The notes: generated from the letters alone by a model not told the origin. Positions 1 through 7,868 are shown, counted from the stretch's first letter. The stretch is DNA of 64,000 nucleotides from Paenibacillus_L residui (GCF_042677205.1 NZ_JBHTIU010000043.1:6393-70392), one strand, 5' to 3'. Program-made: numbers and translations.

Positions 1-2
1 TA

Positions 3-1049
3 TTTCAGGAAGTTTCCGGCGCGGCGTGGATCCTGTTGTTTGCCGTTACGTTGTGCATCGGTATTGGCATGTTTATTGGAATCATGTTTCGGCATAGGAA
101 TGTATGGGGAGCCGGCCAACGAAGTCACCGGCTGAGGCCGGTCGGTCTTACGCTCATCCTTAGTTTGGCCGCATCCGCGTTATCCGGCTGCGCCTCTAAT
201 GGAGAAGAGGGGAACTATGATATTTATAACTCCTCTTCCAAAAGGTCGTTTGAGAATGAGCGCTATCGGTTTTATGCAGATGAAACGATTATGTTCGAGG
301 ATAAGGAAACCGGGGAGCAAGAAAACTTGATCCGAAACCCGCTGCAATCATCCACCAAGGTCAGAGATGTTATTTACGGCAACGGTTCGCTTGTTTACTA
401 CATGAAGTATGATTTTGACAAGTCAAAGCTTCGGGAAACGGTTGACCGATTTTCGATTATAGAAGTAGATACGGCGACCTTTGAGGAGAGAATTGTTTTC
501 GAAAAAAACCTGAACGCAGATAGAGATCATTTTTTGGGGCTGAATAAAACCTCCGTGTCCGATGAAGTTTTCTTCATGACAGTAGACTCTTTTTTTATGG
601 ACGAGCGCAGCATCTACCTAATCGGCGAGGGGGAGATCAGGCGGGTAAGTAAACTAACGGGCAACGTGAGTGTTATCGTCCAATCGCGGGTGATGAGAAG
701 TGTCGCTTTTGACGGCCGAAATATTTATTATGTCAATGACAAATCCGAGGTGGCCAAGTACGATACGAAGACCGATTCAGAAACGGTTATTCCTGATCTT
801 ATAACGGAATATTTTGTGTTGACCGATACGGAACTGCTTTATATCAATCGCAAAGATAAGCAAAAAATCTATGCCATGAATTTGCGTGATTTTTCAATTC
901 GTAAGATAACGGATAAAACCGTCCTAACCTTTACTTTCGACGGGAACTATATTTACTATGAAAGTAAGGCAGACCTTAAGACATATCGAATCGACCGGGA
1001 CGGACAAGAGGAGACGCTTATCGCAACCGATAAAGGAATACGGAACTAA
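3..1049 (+). CDS. DUF5050-like beta-propeller protein, 5' end outside window
   Basis: The frame is open from the left edge (codons start at base 3), so the true start may lie outside the window. The N-terminal part encodes a hydrophobic segment (about bases 20-85), a basic stretch, then a second hydrophobic segment ending in a lipobox-like LSGC (about bases 180-192). The rest is a series of short repeats with I-Y-Y / D-G-x-x-I-Y-Y patterns (about bases 600-1010), typical of DUF5050 or TolB-like propeller proteins found on the cell surface. If translation starts at ATG 84, the product would be a lipoprotein of about 320 residues. If it starts upstream, it would be a two-segment membrane protein with the propeller outside. 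No enzymatic motif is visible. An intrinsic terminator follows. Confidence 0.6.
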   Translation, partial: FQEVSGAAWILLFAVTLCIGIGMFIGIMFRHRNVWGAGQRSHRLRPVGLTLILSLAASALSGCASNGEEGNYDIYNSSSKRSFENERYRFYADETIMFEDKETGEQENLIRNPLQSSTKVRDVIYGNGSLVYYMKYDFDKSKLRETVDRFSIIEVDTATFEERIVFEKNLNADRDHFLGLNKTSVSDEVFFMTVDSFFMDERSIYLIGEGEIRRVSKLTGNVSVIVQSRVMRSVAFDGRNIYYVNDKSEVAKYDTKTDSETVIPDLITEYFVLTDTELLYINRKDKQKIYAMNLRDFSIRKITDKTVLTFTFDGNYIYYESKADLKTYRIDRDGQEETLIATDKGIRN

Positions 1050-1124
1050 ACCGAAATAAGCACCAGGGACAGGAACGGCAAAATCACGGGAGGAAATAAA
1101 GGTCCCGGTTCATTAAACCATCTC

Positions 1125-1148
1125 AAAACGCTGCAAAGCGTTTTTTTT
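1125..1148 (+). terminator. Rho-independent terminator after the DUF5050-like gene
   Basis: AACGCT / AGCGTT stem with a GCAA loop, followed directly by eight T residues. It lies 76 bases past the stop codon. Confidence 0.75.
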
Positions 1149-1308
1149 CATATTTAAAATCGGACGTTTTAGCTGAAAGTGCCTCTTTTAATCAGAGGGC
1201 TTTCCTAAAATCCAGTTTGCGATTTTCAGCACCGGGGACTCTCGTATGATGTGAACTCTTTCGGGATAGCCCGGTCATCCGCCGGATCGGGTAAAAGACA
1301 AACAAAAC

Positions 1309-1586
1309 TGCAGGTCTTTTAGGGGAAAAAGCCGCGCGATACCTAATTCTAAAGCGATAGTGCAGGTCTTTTAGGGGAAAAAGCCGCGCGATACCTAATT
1401 CTAAAGCGATAGTGCAGGTCTTTTTTGGAAAAAGTCGCGAAATGCCTAATTCTAGAGCGATAGTGCAGGTCTTTGGAGCGATTTTTGCGAAATGGCCACA
1501 TTTGGTCAAAAAGACCTGCACATTTGAGCGTCTTTGGCCCTCTTTTTAGAAAATGGCAGGATTTTAATGCACTTTTGCTCGTCTTT
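1309..1586 (+). repeat. Dispersed intergenic repeat, copy 1 (tandem units + nested hairpin + tail)
   Basis: Three tandem units start at 1309, 1361 and 1413 (52, 52 and 51 bp). Each opens with TGCAGGTCTTT and ends with a CTAATTCTAAAGCGATAG-like stretch. The fourth start (1464) leads into a hairpin whose arms TGCAGGTCTTT (1464-1474) and AAAGACCTGCA (1510-1520) are perfect complements. A tail with GAGCGTCTTT and TGCACTTTTGCTCGTCTTT follows, to about 1586. The same three-part architecture recurs at 39306-39535 and 59205-59410. Short frames read through the repeat, but they lack ribosome binding sites and reflect the repeat unit, so I do not call genes here. The rest of the gap (1149-1308 and 1587-1715) shows nothing recognisable. 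Confidence 0.85.
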
Positions 1587-1721
1587 ACGACGATCTTACC
1601 GACCGGGGATGTAGCGTGTGGTTTCCCTGCTCATCACGCTCCATTGGGCAGAAGTCTAGGGGGGGCCGAAAAATGACTAGAACGGGCTTCGATTTCTTGT
1701 AAGCCGGAGATGTCATTTTCA

Positions 1722-1750
1722 TTGACATTGATGGTTGTTCGGTATATAGT
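1722..1750 (+). promoter_or_regulatory. Promoter of the marR-MFS operon
   Basis: TTGACA (1722-1727), 17-bp spacer, TATAGT (1745-1750). It lies 36 bases upstream of the marR start and overlaps the palindrome at 1747-1764. Confidence 0.75.
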
Positions 1751-1764
1751 TGTTTAGACAACTA
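1747..1764. promoter_or_regulatory. Putative MarR operator
   Basis: TAGTTGTTTAGACAACTA is an inverted repeat with 7-base arms (TAGTTGT / ACAACTA) around a 4-base centre. It covers the -10 element and the predicted transcription start, the usual place for autorepression by MarR-family proteins. Confidence 0.7.
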
Positions 1765-1785
1765 ATATAAGGGAGCGGCAAAAAC

Positions 1786-2259
1786 ATGACTGTGCAAGAA
1801 ATTGCCCTGGATCATTCCATAGGCTTTATTATGGGCATTACACATCGGAAACTCGCGCTCGTATTGCAGAATCGGCTGAAGAATTTCGATATCACCCCCG
1901 AACAATGGTCGGTTCTATACTTGATTAGCCGGGTAGACGGCCTGATTCAGAAAGAGATTGCTCAGCGCTCGGGCAAGGATAAGCCTACCACTACCCGCAT
2001 TCTCGATCATCTGGAGACGAAGGGTCTGATTTATAAAAAGACGGGCACGGAAGACCGCCGCTCGTTTGTGGTCCACATTACCGATAAAGGAAGAAGCCTG
2101 ATTCAGGAGACGGAACCGATTGAGAGGCAACTTGTTAATGACATTAAAGAATGTATGTCCGAAGAGGAGTATGAAATTCTTATGAAGCTTATTCTCCGTA
2201 TACTCAGCTATGCGAATAATGAACTAACCTCCAAAGATCAGGAGAGAGATGGACAATGA
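1786..2259 (+). CDS. MarR-family transcriptional regulator
   Basis: The 157-residue winged-helix regulator has the family layout. An N-terminal dimerisation helix is followed by a helix-turn-helix (about residues 40-85, 'EIAQRSGKDKPTTTRILDHL') and a wing containing the family signature D-R-R-S (about residue 90). A C-terminal dimer helix completes it. It probably represses its own operon: a near-perfect palindrome covers the promoter just upstream. The downstream MFS gene overlaps it in an ATGA junction, so the two are translationally coupled, and the likely job is drug- or metabolite-responsive control of the efflux pump. The ligand cannot be inferred. The start ATG follows a GGGAG ribosome binding site. 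Confidence 0.88.
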   Translation: MTVQEIALDHSIGFIMGITHRKLALVLQNRLKNFDITPEQWSVLYLISRVDGLIQKEIAQRSGKDKPTTTRILDHLETKGLIYKKTGTEDRRSFVVHITDKGRSLIQETEPIERQLVNDIKECMSEEEYEILMKLILRILSYANNELTSKDQERDGQ

Positions 2260-3473
2260 ATACTGACCAACCTACGAAGCTATGGACGAAATCATTTATA
2301 TCATTAACTATTTGTTCGTTTCTTGTATTTTTAAACTTGCAAATGCTGCTTTCCTCATTCCCGGCTTATGCAAAGAATGAGTTTCAAGCGGGGGATTTGG
2401 CTGTCAGTCTGGTTACCAGTCTGTTTGCCGCTTCGGCGATAGCCACCCGGTTTATGACAGCGGCTCTTATGCGAGTCGTACCCCGCAATGTGATCCTGTA
2501 TGTCGGGCTGGCTGTAGCCGCCATCACCACCGGAATATACGTCCTGGCCGACTCCATAGGCTCGCTGCTTGTAATGAGGATGGCCTACGGAATCGGATTC
2601 GGGATGGCGAGTACAATTATTCCGACGCTGGTTTCGCAAATTATCCCCATCCAAAGAATGGGGGAAGGGATTGGTTATTTCGGACTGTCCACCAGTCTGG
2701 CGATGTCTGTTGGGCCGATGATCGGCTTGAACATAATGAATTATTTGGGATTCCCTGCGCTGGCAATGGCCGGTACGGCTGCTGTGCTCCTGATTTTTCC
2801 GCTCCTGCTAATTACCCGTTCTCTGCCGCCGGACAAGAAACAGCCTGCCCCCAAATCCGCAGGCAAGAAAGCGGGGAACAAACCGGCCTTCAACCGCAAA
2901 TTATTGTTTCCGGCAATGCTCAATATCATCCTGGCAGTGACCTATAGCGGGCTGCTAAGCTTTATCGCTTTATATGGGGAATCGGTGCATCTCGAACAGG
3001 TCGGGCTGTTTTTTTTGTTTAACGCGATTACCATCATTATTATTCGGCCGGTATCCGGAAGAGTGTTCGATACGAAAGGGCATGCCGCCGTTTTGATCCC
3101 AGCGGCATTATGTGTCGTTGCAAGCTTGACGGTTCTGTCCTTTGCCGCATCCTTGCCTCTCTTGATCGTATCCGCGCTGCTGTATGGGCTCGGTTTCGGA
3201 GCTATCCAACCGACCATCCAAGCCTGGATGATTCGGGTGTCTCCCCAGGAGCAGCATGGCATGGCCAACAGCATGTTCTATAATGCGACCGATCTGGGGG
3301 TGGCCGCGGGAGCATTGATTCTGGGAGCCATTTCGTCAGTGACCGGGTATGCCATGATGTATCGATATTCGGCGGGCTTCATGATTCTGTTCCTTATCGT
3401 TTATGTATGGGTTCAAGCAGTGGAAGCGAGGAAGAAGAACCGGGCGCAAGCGGATATTTCCATACCGGGCTGA
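2256..3473 (+). CDS. MFS transporter, 12-TM efflux type
   Basis: This 405-residue major facilitator protein has about 12 hydrophobic segments and a long cytoplasmic loop rich in Lys/Pro (about residues 192-212) between the two six-helix halves. The MFS motif between TM2 and TM3 is degenerate, and the proton/drug antiporter-like segment 'GxGxGxxxxxxPTLVSQ' (about residues 112-128) is visible. The start codon overlaps the marR stop (ATGA), so expression is coupled to the regulator. It resembles the YwoG-like efflux group, and export of a small toxic compound is the likely role. The substrate is unknown. Confidence 0.85.
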   Translation: MNTDQPTKLWTKSFISLTICSFLVFLNLQMLLSSFPAYAKNEFQAGDLAVSLVTSLFAASAIATRFMTAALMRVVPRNVILYVGLAVAAITTGIYVLADSIGSLLVMRMAYGIGFGMASTIIPTLVSQIIPIQRMGEGIGYFGLSTSLAMSVGPMIGLNIMNYLGFPALAMAGTAAVLLIFPLLLITRSLPPDKKQPAPKSAGKKAGNKPAFNRKLLFPAMLNIILAVTYSGLLSFIALYGESVHLEQVGLFFLFNAITIIIIRPVSGRVFDTKGHAAVLIPAALCVVASLTVLSFAASLPLLIVSALLYGLGFGAIQPTIQAWMIRVSPQEQHGMANSMFYNATDLGVAAGALILGAISSVTGYAMMYRYSAGFMILFLIVYVWVQAVEARKKNRAQADISIPG

Positions 3474-3652
3474 TCCTGACAAGATAGCATTGTCTAAACC
3501 GTTCGAGATAAAATAAAGACGGGATATAATCCTGTAACTATAGCGGGCCATGGTTTGATATAATTCAACGTATAACCATTGCTTTCGGCAGGGAAATAGC
3601 AGCGCTGCTGCCGTAAAAACCGAAACTCGGCAAGGAAGAAGGGAGGGCGCTT

Positions 3653-4480
3653 ATGGGGCAATGGTGGATAGGCTTGGCCGGAAGTCTGCTCATCGCCGGG
3701 GCGGCATATTGGAAAAAATCGTTGTCCGCTTCCGGACTGATTGCCGCGGTCTTGCTCGGCACGGCTCTATATTCTGTCGGCAGCTTGCCCTGGTACGGCG
3801 CCTTGATCGCTTTCTTCGTCTCCTCCTCACTATTGTCCAAGTGGAAGAGCCGCAGGAAAGAAAACGCTGAAAGCGGATATGCAAAGACGGGGAGAAGAGA
3901 TGCCGGTCAGGTGATCGCCAACGGAGGGCTCGGCTTGCTGCTTTGCGTCGCTCACGCGATATGGCCCCACCCGGCTTGGTGGGGAGTATACATAGGAGTT
4001 ATCGCTTCTGTAACCGCCGATACGTGGGCGACGGAGGTAGGAGGATTAAGCAGGAGCCGGCCCCGTTCCATCGTGAATGGGCGCAGGGTTGAGGCAGGGA
4101 CTTCCGGCGGCGTGACCTTGCTGGGACTCGGAGCTTCGGCAGCCGGCGGTTTGTTCATCGGCGGGATCGCCTGGCTGCTGTTTCAAGTTCAGCCGGCGGC
4201 GGGCGGCGTTTTCTTGGCAGATCCATATGGGCTGTATTCGCTGCTTATAGGTTTACTGGGAGGTTTGGCCGGTTCCCTGGCCGATTCCTGGCTGGGAGCC
4301 GTCGTACAGGTCATGTACCGCTGCCGTATATGCGGCAAGGAGTTGGAGAAGAGCGAGCATTGTCAAGCTGCGGCAGAGCCAATCCGGGGATGGACATTCA
4401 TGACGAACGATGCGGTCAATGCTCTTAGCTCGGCCATAGGCGGGCTTGTCGGCTTTCTGCTTGTTTGGTTTATTTTCTGA
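3653..4480 (+). CDS. DUF92 family integral membrane protein
   Basis: The 275-residue membrane protein matches the DUF92/TIGR00297 family (bacterial relatives of TMEM19 and of plant phytyl-phosphate kinase VTE6). Visible family features are 'DTWATEVGGLSR' (about residues 124-135), a Gly-rich 'GTSGGVTLLG' segment (about residues 149-158), and a late 'GGLAGSLADSWLGA' segment (about residues 203-216). About seven hydrophobic helices are present. A C-x-x-C pair lies near residues 224-227, and 'EPIRGWTFMTNDAVNALSS' closes the last conserved block. Some relatives act as prenyl- or phytyl-phosphate kinases, but the bacterial role is not established. GGGAGG precedes the ATG. The following acetyltransferase starts 28 bases past its stop. 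Confidence 0.88.
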   Translation: MGQWWIGLAGSLLIAGAAYWKKSLSASGLIAAVLLGTALYSVGSLPWYGALIAFFVSSSLLSKWKSRRKENAESGYAKTGRRDAGQVIANGGLGLLLCVAHAIWPHPAWWGVYIGVIASVTADTWATEVGGLSRSRPRSIVNGRRVEAGTSGGVTLLGLGASAAGGLFIGGIAWLLFQVQPAAGGVFLADPYGLYSLLIGLLGGLAGSLADSWLGAVVQVMYRCRICGKELEKSEHCQAAAEPIRGWTFMTNDAVNALSSAIGGLVGFLLVWFIF

Positions 4481-4508
4481 AAAACCGGTAGAGAAGGGGC
4501 GAGCGGAA

Positions 4509-5405
4509 GTGGATGAAAGAAAACAATTTAGCTTTATCCGTCTGGGCCAGTGCACCTTTGAACAAGCATTAAGGCTGCGAAATCGCGGTTTTGAAGGGTA
4601 TTATTTTGATGTAACCGTAACGATGGATCAATTGCTCCGCTCGTTTGCGGTTAACGGTATACGCCCGGAGCTTTCTCTGGTCGCATGCGCGGACGGCCAT
4701 CCGGTCGGTTTTGTCTTCCTGGCGGTTAAAATGTTAAATGGGCTGAAAGCCGCCTGGAACGGCGGAACGGGAGTGATTCCCGAGTATCGCGGATACGGGC
4801 TTTCTACAGCGTTGATGCAGGAAGTCAAAACTCTTCTCACGGAGCAGGAAGTCGATCGCGCCTATTTGGAAGTGCTCGTTCAGAATTCCCGCGCCCTCTC
4901 GGCTTATGAAAAGGGAGGATTCCATATAGCGGACCGGCTGATCGGATTGACCAGGGACGGAGCTTTGGAGCCTGAGGCCTTCAAGGCCGGCGAATGTTCC
5001 GGCTTCAAGCTGCAATATGGGGCTCCCCGTACCGTGAAAGATATTCCCTATTACCGGGAAATAGCAGCATGGGAATGCCAGTGGCAGAATATGGCGGAAG
5101 GGGAGTCGCTGATCATCAGAGCCGCCGATGGAGAACCTGCGGCCTATGCCCTGTTCAAAAGAAATTACAGCGATGAGGGCATGATCAAGTCGATCGTTCT
5201 CTATCAATGTGAGGCCGCCCCCGGCCGCGTGGATCGCACGGAGCTTTTTCGCATGGCGCTAAAGGCGGTGTTTGGACCGAAGGAGCTTGACTGCAGCCGG
5301 ACCACGGCCAATTTGTCGGGTTCTAATCCGGATTTAATCGATATGCTCAAGGAGGCCGGATTTAAGGAACGGTACCAACAGCATTTAATGGTCATGGACT
5401 TGTGA
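4509..5405 (+). CDS. GNAT family N-acetyltransferase
   Basis: The preferred start is GTG at 4509, preceded by AAGGGG. A longer in-frame start at 4446 would run back inside the DUF92 gene and lacks a better ribosome binding site. From 4509 the product has 298 residues. The acetyl-CoA loop 'VIPEYRGYGLSTALM' (about residues 83-97) and the following strand 'AYLEVLVQNSRALSAYEKGGF' mark a GNAT fold in the N-terminal half. The C-terminal half (about residues 165-298) looks like a second, degenerate acyltransferase-like domain without a clear CoA loop. Substrate unknown. It may be co-transcribed with the DUF92 gene. Confidence 0.82.
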   Translation: MDERKQFSFIRLGQCTFEQALRLRNRGFEGYYFDVTVTMDQLLRSFAVNGIRPELSLVACADGHPVGFVFLAVKMLNGLKAAWNGGTGVIPEYRGYGLSTALMQEVKTLLTEQEVDRAYLEVLVQNSRALSAYEKGGFHIADRLIGLTRDGALEPEAFKAGECSGFKLQYGAPRTVKDIPYYREIAAWECQWQNMAEGESLIIRAADGEPAAYALFKRNYSDEGMIKSIVLYQCEAAPGRVDRTELFRMALKAVFGPKELDCSRTTANLSGSNPDLIDMLKEAGFKERYQQHLMVMDL

Positions 5406-5542
5406 AGGCTTACATGACTTGCTTGCGGACATCATCTCCGTTTCCGGGGTGGCGCAGCAAATATCTGCTTTCGTCCAGGACAAAGCGAGTTCGGTAAGCA
5501 TCATTGACAGAACAAATGATGGCAAATATGGCTTGTGTTCAG

Positions 5543-5557
5543 TAAGTACTTAATTAA
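5543..5557. promoter_or_regulatory. Putative TetR operator (palindrome)
   Basis: TAAGTACTTA is a perfect 10-bp palindrome directly followed by TTAATTAA, 46 bases before the tetR start. TAAGTACTTA cores are common in TetR-family operators. Autoregulation is inferred. Confidence 0.4.
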
Positions 5558-5597
5558 AAGAAGTGGCCGCAATAAAGGACAGACAAAGGAGAGACCT

Positions 5598-6191
5598 ATG
5601 GAAACACGCACTAACCGGCAGCAGAAGGCGCTGGAGACGAAGAATAAATTGATCGATGCCGCCCTTCGGACATTTTCCCGCAAAGGATTCAAGGAGAGCA
5701 CAACGAAGGACATAGCGAAAGAAGCGGGAGTGACCGACGGATTGATCTATCATTATTTTCAATCCAAGGAAGATTTGCTGTGGGCTATTTTTGACAAATA
5801 TACGCTTCTTCATTCCCTGGAGGAAACCGTCAGCCGATTGGATTCAAACCAGCCCTTAGAGCATAATCTGACGATTTACTTCCAATCGCTGTTTCGCAGT
5901 CTCGACGAATCGCAGGATTTGATTGTCATGTGCTTCGGGGAGGCACAACGGAATGACGATATCCGCCGGAAGATACAGGAGATTATCGGCAGAGGGGCGG
6001 AGCTGCTTGTAACGTTTCTGGAGCCGAAGGTTCGGATCGGGCGCCGGGAGCTATCGATCGCTGTCCGCAATCTGCAAACAGCGATGGTTTTTCATTTTCT
6101 TACGGTAGACCGATTTATGGAAGGCGGGAAGGCCAGACAAGAGTATATAGAAATCTCCGTCCGGCAGCTTCTGAAGATCATTGCTGAATGA
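5598..6191 (+). CDS. TetR/AcrR-family transcriptional regulator
   Basis: The start ATG at 5598 follows AAAGGAGAG, whereas the longer in-frame TTG start at 5535 lacks such a site. The 197-residue protein has the TetR helix-turn-helix in its first 50 residues: 'LIDAALRTFSRKGFKESTTKDIAKEAGVTDGLIYHYF' in pieces, with the Y-H-Y-F recognition end near residue 56. A variable helical ligand-binding domain follows. No efflux gene sits downstream on the same strand, so its target is not obvious. It may act on its own gene, which carries a palindrome upstream. It converges with def. Confidence 0.85.
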   Translation: METRTNRQQKALETKNKLIDAALRTFSRKGFKESTTKDIAKEAGVTDGLIYHYFQSKEDLLWAIFDKYTLLHSLEETVSRLDSNQPLEHNLTIYFQSLFRSLDESQDLIVMCFGEAQRNDDIRRKIQEIIGRGAELLVTFLEPKVRIGRRELSIAVRNLQTAMVFHFLTVDRFMEGGKARQEYIEISVRQLLKIIAE

Positions 6192-6202
6192 ACATATTCA
6201 AC

Positions 6203-6218
6203 CGCTTGATTTCAAGCG
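6203..6218. terminator. Hairpin between convergent tetR and def
   Basis: A CGCTTGA / TCAAGCG stem lies between the two convergent stop codons. There is no strong T-run, so its terminator function is uncertain. Confidence 0.35.
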
Positions 6219-6230
6219 CGGACATAGAGC

Positions 6231-6749
6231 TTACATCCCCTGATTTGCCAAACGAAGGGCACTCAGCACATTAATGCTTCGCCCGCTGCGGTCGTCATAG
6301 AGGGAGTTTCCTTCTACATGGTCAATGAACAGCACTCCGTCCAGATGATCTGTCTCGTGCTGAATGCATCGGGCAAGATAGCCTTCTCCTTCGAGTACGA
6401 ACCATTCTCCCTGCCTGTTCTGGCTTCTCACCTTTACATAATTTGCCCTTTTGACGATGCCGGTATAACCCGGATAGGACAAGCAGGCTTCCGGGCCTGT
6501 TTGCTCTCCCTCGGCTGCAATAATTTCCGGATTGATCAACTCGATCAAACCGTCCCCGCAATCCATGACGACCACTCTTCTCAAAATGCCGATTTGCGGA
6601 GCCGCCAATCCGGCCCGGCCTTCGGCGCCATACAGCGTATCCACCATATCATCCAGCAGTTTGAATAATTTATCGTTGAACTCGGTTACCGGCTTGGCCT
6701 TTTTCCTTAATATTTCCTCTCCGAAGGGAAGAATCGTCTTGACAGCCAT
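6231..6749 (-). CDS. def: Peptide deformylase
   Basis: The 172-residue metallo-hydrolase removes the N-formyl group from nascent proteins. Its three deformylase motifs are readable. Motif 1 is G-R-A-G-L-A-A-P-Q (about residues 43-51). Motif 2 is E-A-C-L-S (about residues 88-92), with the metal-binding Cys. Motif 3 is H-E-T-D-H (about residues 131-135), with the two metal-binding His and the catalytic Glu. The usual motif 2 is EGCLS, so Gly-to-Ala is a departure. Length is typical of type I enzymes. It is not beside fmt or the gene for methionyl-tRNA formyltransferase here, and a small XRE regulator lies just upstream. Confidence 0.93.
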   Translation of the reverse strand: MAVKTILPFGEEILRKKAKPVTEFNDKLFKLLDDMVDTLYGAEGRAGLAAPQIGILRRVVVMDCGDGLIELINPEIIAAEGEQTGPEACLSYPGYTGIVKRANYVKVRSQNRQGEWFVLEGEGYLARCIQHETDHLDGVLFIDHVEGNSLYDDRSGRSINVLSALRLANQGM

Positions 6750-6775
6750 CGGTTCTTACCATCCTTTCTTAGGCA

Positions 6776-7015
6776 TTAAGCTCCTTTAATAATTGAAGGG
6801 GTATGAACCCACAATTCGCCGGGGGTGCAATCCAAGGCGGTGCACAGAGCGTCCAGCGTATCGGCTTTCATTTGTTTAGGCTGGCCGTTCAGCAAGGCGC
6901 TTATGGATGGGGGAGATAAACGGTATCCCGCCTTATCCTCCAGCAGCCGGGCCAGTGCCGCTCCGGTCCAAACTCCTCTTGCGGCCATCACTTCTCTTAA
7001 CATCCACACCAGCAT
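6776..7015 (-). CDS. Small XRE-family (Cro/CI-type) regulator
   Basis: This 79-residue protein is essentially one helix-turn-helix domain: 'LLEDKAGYRLSPPSISALLNG' followed by 'TLDALCTALDCTPGELW', the classical XRE end. The ATG at 7015 follows GGAGAGGAG at good spacing, and the longer TTG start at 7033 overlaps that site. Two similar TTAxG-N5-CCTAA motifs 20 bp apart lie just upstream and are likely its operators. Its stop is 26 bases from the def start, so it may be co-transcribed with def. Confidence 0.8.
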   Translation of the reverse strand: MLVWMLREVMAARGVWTGAALARLLEDKAGYRLSPPSISALLNGQPKQMKADTLDALCTALDCTPGELWVHTPSIIKGA

Positions 7016-7039
7016 GGCAGAGCTCCTCTCCAAGTAAAT

Positions 7040-7074
7040 TTAGGCAACACCTAATTTATTTAAGTATGACCTAA
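7040..7074. promoter_or_regulatory. Paired operator-like motifs upstream of the XRE gene
   Basis: TTAGGCAACACCTAA (7040-7054) and TTAAGTATGACCTAA (7060-7074) share the half-site CCTAA and are offset by exactly 20 bp, two helical turns. The first is a perfect 5-base inverted repeat around CAACA. Confidence 0.5.
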
Positions 7075-7191
7075 TATATCATGAGATCCATTTATTTGGC
7101 AACTAATTTTGCCCCTCAGCCGCCAGATAACGGTTACCCGACAAAAAAAGAAGAATTTCGACAGAATTATGAATTATTTTTTACAATCAGC

Positions 7192-7220
7192 TTAACAATG
7201 GCTCTGTAGTATGGTAAAGT
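7192..7220 (+). promoter_or_regulatory. Promoter for the structured RNA candidate
   Basis: TTAACA (7192-7197), 17-bp spacer, TAAAGT (7215-7220) with an upstream TG (7212-7213), an extended -10 arrangement. The predicted start near 7227 coincides with the 5' end of the terminal helix described next. Confidence 0.55.
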
Positions 7221-7226
7221 ATAGAT

Positions 7227-7443
7227 GTCGAATGAAAACAGGGGTAAAACTGCCCGCTGGTGATTGTCTTGGGCCGGTATGGGACAAGCCGTCGAGCTTG
7301 TCGATTATTGTCTTGGACCCAGTGCTTTTCAGACTGGTTTGTTTAACCGGCAATAAGCCGTGGGGGACTGTGGATACCGGATGACGCTATACCGCGAAGG
7401 TATGTACTCCTCGATAACCTGTTCTCGTATGACGTTAATTTTT
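7227..7443 (+). ncRNA. Candidate structured RNA of unknown family upstream of odhA
   Basis: The ends of this stretch can pair: 7227-7242 with 7418-7433, 14 of 16 positions including two G-T pairs. Inside, CCGGTAT (7274-7280) matches ATACCGG (7374-7380). Local hairpins are GACAAGC/GCTTGTC (7283-7302), CCAGT/ACTGG around 7319-7336, CGGC/GCCG around 7348-7360, and TATACC/GGTATG around 7388-7404. ATTGTCTTGG occurs twice (7263 and 7307). A T-rich stretch follows the closing helix. It starts where the promoter predicts, giving a transcript of about 207 nt. I do not recognise a known riboswitch, 6S, tmRNA or SRP pattern. No convincing reading frame is present. The remaining gap to odhA (7444-7850) shows AT-rich sequence without a clear signal. 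Confidence 0.4.
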
Positions 7444-7868
7444 CATCTAGGAAAGAAATTTTCCCTTGGCAAATTAAAAGTATGCCATATAGAGATCGGT
7501 CATTATTTTTTTCATCCGGTCTTTTTTGGTATGTCCGAGGGAGAACAGCGGCTCCGCTCAATTATTATTTAAGGATCGCCGATTATTTCTGATTAGGAAT
7601 AGGGAGGTCGAATCCATCTCAAATTGAGAACGATATAATCCTTAATCAATATTTAATATTTTTGTGAACAAGGTTTATAGTAGTAGGTAGGACTTATGTT
7701 ACATCTTAGATTATATGACAGCCTTAAACAGGGAATATTACTTAACTACAGGGGAAAAAGGAAGACAGATTTCCCCATAATCAGTCAGAGGCCTCGAAGA
7801 GGCAGCGCGTTAACGAACAAATAACTTACCTATGGCCATCATGAACATGCAAGGGGAGGTTACCTTCA

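Noticed and set aside
1192..1521. Minus-strand frame through repeat copy 1, and a similar one at 58981-59343 in copy 3
   Set aside because: Their likeness to each other comes from the shared repeat. Neither has a ribosome binding site, and copy 2 does not keep the same frame.
7343..7572. Overlapping short frames on both strands in the RNA candidate region
   Set aside because: No ribosome binding site on either strand and they cross the predicted stems. Base pairing explains the region better.
7661..7670. TTTGTGAACA motif before odhA as a CcpA or FNR-type site
   Set aside because: Only a short TTGT/ACAA pair that does not fit cre or FNR consensus well enough.
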